Shown piece after piece: positions 21,963 to 26,762 of a DNA stretch of 26,762 bases. Numbering within the stretch: the first letter of the stretch is position 1; every line of letters starts with the position of its first letter. Under the pieces are notes generated by a model that was not told the origin of the DNA, made no database searches, and saw only the letters and a program-made list of their open reading frames with translations. The translations under genes and the position numbers were made by a program. The DNA comes from VFMC01 sp040380855 (GTDB lineage: Bacteria; Actinomycetota; Acidimicrobiia; Acidimicrobiales; Ilumatobacteraceae): NCBI GenBank assembly GCA_040380855.1, contig JBEIIG010000052.1:1-26762 (forward strand). The letters run 5' to 3'.

Positions 21963-22871
21963 ATGAATGCACCGCCTCGCCGTCAGCACGTCGTGTCGGA
22001 GACGATCCTCAAGCGTTGGTCCATCGCCGGTGAAGTCGTCGCAGTGGATCTTCGGATCGGGCGCTTCCAGCAGCGATCTCCGAGCGCCGAGGCGTTTGAG
22101 GAGTGGTTGGTCCGTGAGGACTACGCCCGTCCGGTCGAGGCAGTCTGGGGGGAGGTCGAGACCGATGTTCCCCGGCTGCTCGACGCGCTGGATGGGGGAC
22201 GGCCCCTGACGCCGGAACTTCGGCGAGTGCTCACCCGACTCGTTTCACTTCATCTCGTCCGCTCGCGCGGATTTCAGCAGATGAACGCCCGGGTGATCGC
22301 CGACAGCGCCGCCGCCGGCGGTCGCCTCCATGGCATCCTCACGTGGTTCGGTGACGACCAGGTTGTCGCGATGCTCGCCCAGGCGAGGACCGGCCTCATC
22401 CCTGTGGGACCGGAAGGTCTGGCGCTCGCGCGCGAACGCGAGATCCAGCGGCTCGCTGATGAGTTCGAACCGGGAGGTCGGTTCTTCGTGGATCAGATCC
22501 TCGTGAACTTTGATCGCGCTGCGGCGATGTTGTCAGACATGCGTATCGAGATCGGGCGCGTCGTGGAGGGTGAGCTTGTGATCGCTGACAATCCGGCAGT
22601 TCCTCACAACCCCGTGACACGAGCGTCAGGCTTCTTGAACGGAGCTCGAATCGGCGAAGGTCCCGTGATGATGCCGCTCACCCCTCATCTGATCGCAGTA
22701 GTAGGAGGAGGCGTCGAGGGAGACACCACCTTGGATGGCCACGCAGTCGAGGCGCTGAACCGCATCCAGATTTCGAACGCAGTGAAGAAGGTCTACGCGG
22801 CGCCCGGATCGGACGCGCACCAGTGGATTCTCGGAGTGCGTGAGGAGTTGCTGTCCGTCGACGATGCGTGA
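21963..22871 (+). CDS. DUF4238-like protein, probable cargo
   Basis: 302 residues from ATG 21963; the frame is open upstream but homology begins here. Features fit DUF4238: an N-terminal PRRQHVVSETILKRWS (family R-x-H-[YF]-[IV]-P-x-x-x-L-x-x-F), a helical middle with LTRLVSLHLVRSRGFQQMN, then GELVIADNPAV (family S-D-N-P) and MMPLTPHLIAVVG (family P-L-S/T-P). The C-terminus has NRIQISNAVKKVYA. DUF4238 proteins are frequent in defence islands and mobile elements, but their biochemical role is not established. It stands alone between the Tad operon and the conjugation genes and converges on the VirB1-like gene (11-base gap). No ribosome site stronger than AGG was seen. Confidence 0.7.
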   Translation: MNAPPRRQHVVSETILKRWSIAGEVVAVDLRIGRFQQRSPSAEAFEEWLVREDYARPVEAVWGEVETDVPRLLDALDGGRPLTPELRRVLTRLVSLHLVRSRGFQQMNARVIADSAAAGGRLHGILTWFGDDQVVAMLAQARTGLIPVGPEGLALAREREIQRLADEFEPGGRFFVDQILVNFDRAAAMLSDMRIEIGRVVEGELVIADNPAVPHNPVTRASGFLNGARIGEGPVMMPLTPHLIAVVGGGVEGDTTLDGHAVEALNRIQISNAVKKVYAAPGSDAHQWILGVREELLSVDDA

Positions 22872-22882
22872 CGCCTCGGGGC

Positions 22883-23947
22883 CTAGAAGGAACATCCCGC
22901 GCTGGGCAGGCTCGCTGGATCGATACCGGCGCTTTGGAGGAAGAGGCTGCGCACCAGCGGCTGCGGGCAACGTTGCACTCCATCGACCTGGATCTCGAGG
23001 TGGACGTGAGGCGCGCCGGAGCGGCCGGTGTTGCCGCTGCGCATGATCTGCTGGCCGGCGCGGACGGTCTCGCCGGGCTGCACCATCAGAGCGCTGCCGT
23101 GGCAGTACGTCCAGTGGGTGCCCTGTCCGTCGATGACGGTCACGCCGACGCCGCAGGTGTCGCAGCCGTTGCCACCTTCTGAGCCGCAGCCTCGGTTCCA
23201 CCAGTTGTACGGCCAGGTCCGCACGACGGCGACGCGGCCTCCTCGCACCGCGTAGATCGGCGTGCCCACTGGAATCAGCCAGTCCCACGCGGGGTAGTCA
23301 TGGTGCGGCTGGTCAAGTGCTGACGGGTTGGCATCGATCAGGCTGCGCGGGCCAGGCAATGACCACTCGCCGTCGAGGGGCACGACGCCACCGCCGAGAC
23401 AATCGGCCACCGGTGGAGGAACCGTCGACGAACTCGACGAGGTTCCAACCGTCGTCGACTCGTCGAGAATCCTGTTGTAGACCACCATCCATCGCGCTTG
23501 GTACTGCCGTGGTGTGAGCCGGTTGCCTGCGCCTGGGTACGGCACCGTATCCCACTCAGTCGAGGTTGGACCCGGAACGTGGCCGATGTACCAAACGACA
23601 GGCACGGTCGTGACATCGCCACCGTGGTCGTTGAGGATCCTCGTGACGTTCTCCGCTGCCTTCGCGTCCTGCACCTCTGGCGGGGCGTCCTTGGCGTGGG
23701 TGTAACCGCCGTAGCCCGCCCACGAGCTGTCGAGGAATTGATAGGCGCCGGAGGCGGTCGACCCGGCTGCCTGGGCCCGGTAGTTGCCTCCCGACTCGAG
23801 CGTGCGAATCGTGGCGAGCACGGTGTGAGTCGAACCGGCCTGCTGACCGCAGATGGTCATTGGTGGCGGGTCGCCTCCAGCAAGCAGCACCGGCAGCACG
23901 ACGATGCCGAGGAGCAGAGAACTCGTGAGTGCGATCGCGGACTTCAT
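22883..23947 (-). CDS. VirB1-like secreted cell-wall hydrolase: transglycosylase plus M23 peptidase
   Basis: 354 residues from ATG 23947 (TTG 23956 would add three). A signal peptide or anchor (KSAIALTSSLLLGIVVLPVLLAGG) is followed by a lysozyme-like/Rpf-type transglycosylase domain with the probable catalytic Glu in RTLESGGNY and the ASGAYQFLDSSW motif. A Ser/Pro linker comes next, then an M23 (LytM) domain with HDYPAWDW (His, Asp zinc ligands), YCHGS and SGAPHVHLEI (HxH). Six or more Cys in the peptidase domain suggest disulfides. Type IV secretion systems of Gram-positives use such bifunctional enzymes (VirB1, TcpG, CwlT type) to open the wall. It is divergent from the conjugation operon, and a degenerate copy of the bipartite motif sits just before its start. 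Confidence 0.88.
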   Translation of the reverse strand: MKSAIALTSSLLLGIVVLPVLLAGGDPPPMTICGQQAGSTHTVLATIRTLESGGNYRAQAAGSTASGAYQFLDSSWAGYGGYTHAKDAPPEVQDAKAAENVTRILNDHGGDVTTVPVVWYIGHVPGPTSTEWDTVPYPGAGNRLTPRQYQARWMVVYNRILDESTTVGTSSSSSTVPPPVADCLGGGVVPLDGEWSLPGPRSLIDANPSALDQPHHDYPAWDWLIPVGTPIYAVRGGRVAVVRTWPYNWWNRGCGSEGGNGCDTCGVGVTVIDGQGTHWTYCHGSALMVQPGETVRAGQQIMRSGNTGRSGAPHVHLEIQVDGVQRCPQPLVRSLFLQSAGIDPASLPSAGCSF

Positions 23948-23953
23948 CACCTC

Positions 23954-23985
23954 CAACGGACATCCCAGTGATGCATTCGGTGAAG
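23954..23985 (-). promoter_or_regulatory. bipartite element motif, degenerate copy 4 (upstream of the VirB1-like gene)
   Basis: On the minus strand, CTTCACCGAA (23985-23976; 6 of 10 matches to the first block) is followed after exactly 13 bases by a perfect TGTCCGTTG (23962-23954). It runs back to back with copy 3, only two bases apart. If it is a promoter, the start would fall close to ATG 23947, giving a nearly leaderless mRNA. Confidence 0.45.
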
Positions 23986-23987
23986 TG

Positions 23988-24019
23988 ATTCATCCACGGC
24001 GCTCGGGGCGTGTCCGTTG
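23988..24019 (+). promoter_or_regulatory. bipartite element motif, copy 3 (upstream of the conjugation operon)
   Basis: ATTCATCCAC (23988-23997), 13 bases, TGTCCGTTG (24011-24019). The first gene starts at 24070 with its own AGGAGG site. No TANNNT -10 box is visible in the 25 bases after the motif. Confidence 0.6.
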
Positions 24020-24069
24020 GTGGTCGAACCCCCGCCATGTCGGTCGGGATCGAACACCAGGAGGACTCG

Positions 24070-24447
24070 ATGGACGTACGAACACGGGTGAACAGTCGAA
24101 AGGCTCGATTGCTTGCAGTTGCCCCGGCGATGTGCTTGCTCACTGTGATGACGCTGCCGCAAGTGGCCTGGGCGGGTGCGGCGATCCCGAACCCGCCAGC
24201 AGACGGCACGGCTCCCGGCGCCGAGCTGGTGGGGCAGGTGCTCGGCTGGCTGAAGTGGGGTGGCCTCACGGCCGCACTGGCCGGCCTCCTCATCGGCGCA
24301 ATCACCACCGGTATCGGTCACTTCGGCTCGAACTACGGCGCATCGTCTGCCGGGCGCAAGTGGCTGCTCGGCGGGATGGGTGCGGCGATCCTCTCCGGCC
24401 TCGCGTGGACCATCGCGACCACGCTGTACGCAGCTACCGGCGGCTGA
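24070..24447 (+). CDS. VirB2/TrbC-like small membrane protein of the conjugation operon
   Basis: 125 residues from ATG 24070, with AGGAGG (24059-24064) 5 bases upstream; the frame is open further up but this ribosome site decides the start. A basic n-region and hydrophobic signal (LLAVAPAMCLLTVMTLPQVAWA, cleavage near AWA) precede a short Pro/Gly-rich stretch. Two hydrophobic helices follow: WGGLTAALAGLLIGAITTGIGH and WLLGGMGAAILSGLAWTIATTLY. Size, signal peptide and two-helix hairpin match VirB2/TrbC pilin-like subunits of type IV secretion, and the next genes are TrbL- and SCO6880-like. The assignment rests on topology and context. Confidence 0.7.
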   Translation: MDVRTRVNSRKARLLAVAPAMCLLTVMTLPQVAWAGAAIPNPPADGTAPGAELVGQVLGWLKWGGLTAALAGLLIGAITTGIGHFGSNYGASSAGRKWLLGGMGAAILSGLAWTIATTLYAATGG

Positions 24448-24449
24448 TC

Positions 24450-25097
24450 GTGCGTCGGCTCACCGTGTTCTTCGCAGTGCTCGCCGCGGTCGCCGCGATC
24501 GGTGTCGTCGTCATGCGCATCGGCTCCCACGAGTCGACCGCATCCACGGACGCGGTGATCGATGACCACCAACCCCAGCTGCCACCTGCTGAACCAAGCG
24601 ATGACATCGAGGATGCGCGAATCGCAGCGGTGGCAGCCGTCGCCCTCACCGGCGACGTGGCTCGCGCCGGGTTCATCTCTCGCCGCGAGCTGATCGAGTC
24701 CTTCACCACTCCTTCGTACGGGCCGAGGCTGGCGGATGAGACCTCGGCGGCCGTCACCGCAATGCTGCTCGACCTGGGCGAGCGTGACGTCAATCCGGCC
24801 GATCTGCACGTCGTCGAGCAGCCGATTTCGGCACGAACGGAGGTGACCGCGGACGGCGTGCGCGTCGAGGTGTGGTCGGTCTTGGTCGTGGCGGTGCCGG
24901 GCACGGGACCCGGCCGACAGGTGTGGCGCACCGTGACGCTCGACATGGTGCAGAGTGGCGGCCGCTGGTTGGTCGACCGGTGGTCCTCGGTGCCCGGGCC
25001 GACTCCTTCGCCCACAGCGGAAGCAGCGTTCGATGACGCCAAGGCGTTCGTCGAGCCGCTCGGTTGGCCGTCCGCCAGTCCATCGGCGGTGCGCTGA
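24450..25097 (+). CDS. VirB8/NTF2-like conjugation protein
   Basis: 215 residues from GTG 24450, two bases after the previous stop, so reinitiation is likely. One N-terminal membrane anchor (LTVFFAVLAAVAAIGVVVM) is followed by a Pro/Asp-rich spacer and a domain of about 140 residues. The helix at IAAVAAVALTG and the final strand pattern WRTVTLDMVQSGGRWLVDRW are typical of NTF2-like VirB8/TcpC or Mce-associated proteins. VirB8-type proteins form the periplasmic/extracytoplasmic scaffold of the transfer channel. The stop overlaps the TrbL-like gene (TGATG). Confidence 0.65.
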   Translation: MRRLTVFFAVLAAVAAIGVVVMRIGSHESTASTDAVIDDHQPQLPPAEPSDDIEDARIAAVAAVALTGDVARAGFISRRELIESFTTPSYGPRLADETSAAVTAMLLDLGERDVNPADLHVVEQPISARTEVTADGVRVEVWSVLVVAVPGTGPGRQVWRTVTLDMVQSGGRWLVDRWSSVPGPTPSPTAEAAFDDAKAFVEPLGWPSASPSAVR

Positions 25098-26320
25098 TGT
25101 GGCCGTTTCCAAACCCGCTTGATCTCTTCGGCGATGCGATTGGGGGCGTGGTCGGCTGGGCGTGGGACAAGGTGATCCAAGGCATCTACACGTGGTTCGC
25201 GAATGGGTTGCTGCTCTTGATGGAGTGGGTGTGGGGCGTGCTCGACGAGGCAACCACTCCTCGGCTGAGCGAAGCCTGGTTCGAGACGGGACTGGTGCGT
25301 CCGCTCGCCGGCATCTCGCTCGGAATCACGATCGCGTTGATGCTCGCGTCGGCCGTTCAAGCAGGGTTCGGCGGGCGCCCGGAGTTGATTGTCGATGCGC
25401 TCAAAGAGGGTCCGAAGGCGATCGTTGCATCGGCCCTGACGGTGACCGTCATGGACGTTCTCATCCGCGGTGCCGACGTGCTGTCCGACGTCGCCTGGCA
25501 AGCCGGCCGCACCGATGCACAATCCGTGTTGGACGGCCTCGCTCGAACGATGAGCAGTGCTGGCGGGTTGGCCACCACGTTCCTCGGCCCGCTTGCACTG
25601 CTGTTCGGGATAATCGGCCTCCTCGTGACCACCGTGGTGCTCTTCATGCGATCTTCGCTGCTATACCTCGTTGCAGCATTCGCGCCAATCGTCTGGTCGT
25701 CGTCGGTGTCGCCGATGATGCGCGGCTCAGGTCGTCGACTCGTGCACGTCACCGTGGCGCTGGTCCTCGCCAAGCCAGCGATCGCACTGACGCTCGTCGT
25801 CGGCGTCAAGTTGCTGGCCAACGCCGGTGCTCCCGGCGCGGACGGAACGACGGACGGCGCAGCGGCGCTCGGCACATTGATCTCGGGCTTCGCCTGCTTC
25901 GCCATCGCAGGCCTCTCTCCGTGGGTCGTCTATCGACTCTTGCCGTCCGTCGAGGGTGCCGCCGTGTCCTCGGGAATCGTCGGCGGCTGGGGACGTGCCG
26001 GCCTGACTGCGGCGCAGGCCGGTCTGATGGTGAAGTCACTCGGCGCGAGCGCGGCGGCATCCGCCGCGACTCGTGCCTTGCCGCAGCAGTTCTCGTCCGC
26101 AGGTGCGACGGGGGGAGGCGCCACTTCGACGACGGGTACATCCGGTACGTCGGGCTCGCAGGTCGCATCACCGGCGACTGCCAGCGTGGTGTCGCCAGGA
26201 GCGAGCGGTGCGGGTGGTCCTGGCGCATCGGCACGAACTCGACCGGCCCGGCCATCGGTGGCTCCGAGACCCGGCGCAGTTGCGGCATCACGGCGCGACG
26301 ATGAGGAGGTGCAGTCGTGA
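25097..26320 (+). CDS. TrbL/VirB6-like polytopic conjugation protein (SCO6881-type)
   Basis: 407 residues from ATG 25097, overlapping the preceding stop. The N-terminal half has amphipathic membrane segments (IGGVVGWAWDKVIQGIYTWF and onward). Several strong helices follow: GISLGITIALMLASAVQAG, TFLGPLALLFGIIGLLVTTV, SSLLYLVAAFAPIVW and GTLISGFACFAIAGLSPWVVYRL. The C-terminal 100 residues are an Ala/Gly/Ser/Thr-rich, Pro-containing cytoplasmic tail. Such proteins form the inner-membrane pore of actinobacterial type IV secretion systems and are commonly annotated TrbL or conjugal transfer protein next to SCO6880. The end overlaps the next gene (GTGA), preceded by GAGGAGG. Confidence 0.8.
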   Translation: MWPFPNPLDLFGDAIGGVVGWAWDKVIQGIYTWFANGLLLLMEWVWGVLDEATTPRLSEAWFETGLVRPLAGISLGITIALMLASAVQAGFGGRPELIVDALKEGPKAIVASALTVTVMDVLIRGADVLSDVAWQAGRTDAQSVLDGLARTMSSAGGLATTFLGPLALLFGIIGLLVTTVVLFMRSSLLYLVAAFAPIVWSSSVSPMMRGSGRRLVHVTVALVLAKPAIALTLVVGVKLLANAGAPGADGTTDGAAALGTLISGFACFAIAGLSPWVVYRLLPSVEGAAVSSGIVGGWGRAGLTAAQAGLMVKSLGASAAASAATRALPQQFSSAGATGGGATSTTGTSGTSGSQVASPATASVVSPGASGAGGPGASARTRPARPSVAPRPGAVAASRRDDEEVQS

Positions 26321-26640
26321 GCGACGCAACTCCAGTGCGGTATCGGTTCGGCGACCCTGCTCGCGCGTCGCTGCTCCTCGGCCTCTCGCTGCGCCAGTCG
26401 ATCCCGCTCGTCGTTGGCGTGCTCTGGCTCACCCTCTGTCTGATGGCTGGTCTGGCACTCGTGGGCGCGGTCGGCCCGGCCGTCGGCCTTGCCCTGGCGT
26501 TTGGCCGCTGGCGGCGCACACCTCTGTTCGATGTGGCCGGCCCCGGCATCCGCCTGTGGTGGACTCGGAGTCGCCACCGCAGTCCATGGGTCAGGGCCTC
26601 GTTGCTGGGCGCAGGCCCCGGTGAGCTGAGACCCTCGTAG
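26317..26640 (+). pseudogene. SCO6880-family (PrgI-like) conjugation protein, N-terminal part truncated by an IS
   Basis: The start GTG 26317 has GAGGAGG upstream. The protein opens TPVRYRFGDPARASLLLGLS, then has two hydrophobic helices (SIPLVVGVLWLTLCLMAGLAL and VGAVGPAVGLALAFGRW), followed by TPLFDVAGPGIRLWW. This is the N-terminal pattern of SCO6880 proteins, which are normally several hundred residues long. Here only about 103 native residues remain before the probable IS3-family end at 26627; the final residues and the TAG are supplied by the IS. The rest of the gene may lie beyond the insertion, outside the window. If not, the transfer system is damaged. A free-standing short PrgI-like protein is the alternative reading. 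Confidence 0.65.
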
Positions 26641-26762
26641 TGGTCCAGGTGTTGTGCGACTGTTTTGCCCGTGAGGGCAGGAAGCAGCGCAGCACCATGA
26701 CATCCAGCAAGCGCCGGCGGCATACGCCGGATCAGATCATCCGCAAGCTCGCCGAGGGCCAC
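26627..26762 (+). mobile_element. left end of an IS3-family insertion sequence
   Basis: The candidate terminal inverted repeat starts at TGAGACCCTCGTAGTGG (26627 on), which follows the TGA...TAGTGG pattern of IS3-group ends. It is followed within 70 bases by the start of an IS3-type OrfA. The right end is not in the window, so the repeat cannot be confirmed, nor can a target duplication be seen. Confidence 0.65.
26697..26762 (+). CDS. IS3-family transposase OrfA, N-terminal fragment
   Basis: Twenty-two codons from ATG 26697 to the window edge: a basic start, then KRRRHTPDQIIRKLAEGH. RRHTP(D/E)QIIRKL is the conserved opening of the helix-turn-helix OrfA in a common actinobacterial IS3 subgroup, which binds the IS ends. 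The full OrfA-OrfB frameshifted transposase lies outside the window. Confidence 0.8.
   Translation, partial: MTSSKRRRHTPDQIIRKLAEGH

Noticed and set aside
21942..21965. TTCATCTAC before the DUF4238 gene, resembling the first block of the motif
   Set aside because: No TGTCCGTTG-like block follows at 13 bases.
1..26762. CRISPR array, rRNA, riboswitch or replication origin
   Set aside because: I looked for regularly spaced repeats, conserved rRNA segments and iteron clusters and saw none; only the tRNA is a clear RNA gene.

Overview
This window reads as a high-GC actinobacterial chromosome. The GC-rich codon use, GTG and TTG starts, strings of 4-base stop/start overlaps, a LivH-LivM-LivG fusion, an actinobacterial Tad locus and a SCO6880-type conjugation cluster all point that way. 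An Acidimicrobiia-like host is my guess, not a demonstrated fact. Two parts are visible: ordinary chromosome (1 to about 5095) and a mobile element that starts at the 3' end of a tRNA-Arg(CCT) gene and runs past the right edge.

Chromosomal part (1-5095): the tail of a LivF-type ABC ATPase, one 921-residue polypeptide fusing both permeases and the second ATPase of a branched-chain amino-acid/amide transporter, an S9 (prolyl oligopeptidase family) peptidase translationally coupled to it, and tRNA-Arg(CCT). Together they look like a peptide or amino-acid uptake and processing operon.

Element part (5096-26762): the tRNA is followed by an attachment/regulatory region rich in inverted and direct repeats, a tyrosine integrase and a small excisionase-like HTH protein. 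Next comes a probable defence or cargo island: a minus-strand AlbA_2 (Schlafen-type) protein and a DUF4062 protein, with two small unrecognised genes diverging from them. An approximately 11 kb operon then encodes a complete Tad (tight adherence, type IVc) pilus machine: lipoprotein, secreted protein, CpaB, CpaE-like, CpaF/TadA, TadB, TadC, a small pilin, three TadE/F-like pseudopilins, and a 1008-residue membrane protein joining two LysM domains to a cytoplasmic winged-HTH/BTAD regulator. After a DUF4238 cargo gene, a VirB1-like muralytic enzyme (transglycosylase plus M23 peptidase) diverges from a conjugation operon: a VirB2-like small membrane protein, a VirB8/NTF2-like protein, a TrbL/VirB6-like protein and the N-terminus of a SCO6880-family protein. 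That last gene appears to be cut by an IS3-family element whose left end and OrfA start close the window.

The most interesting signal is a bipartite DNA motif, ATTCATCCAC-N13-TGTCCGTTG. It occurs exactly three times, each time upstream of a functional module: excisionase, Tad operon and conjugation operon. A degenerate fourth copy with the same 13-base spacer points the other way, onto the VirB1-like gene. It looks like an element-specific promoter or activator site that would co-ordinate excision, Tad pilus production and DNA transfer. The LysM-BTAD protein and an unknown sigma factor are candidate regulators. Relaxase, coupling protein, VirB4 ATPase, prepilin peptidase and the right attachment site are not in the window.
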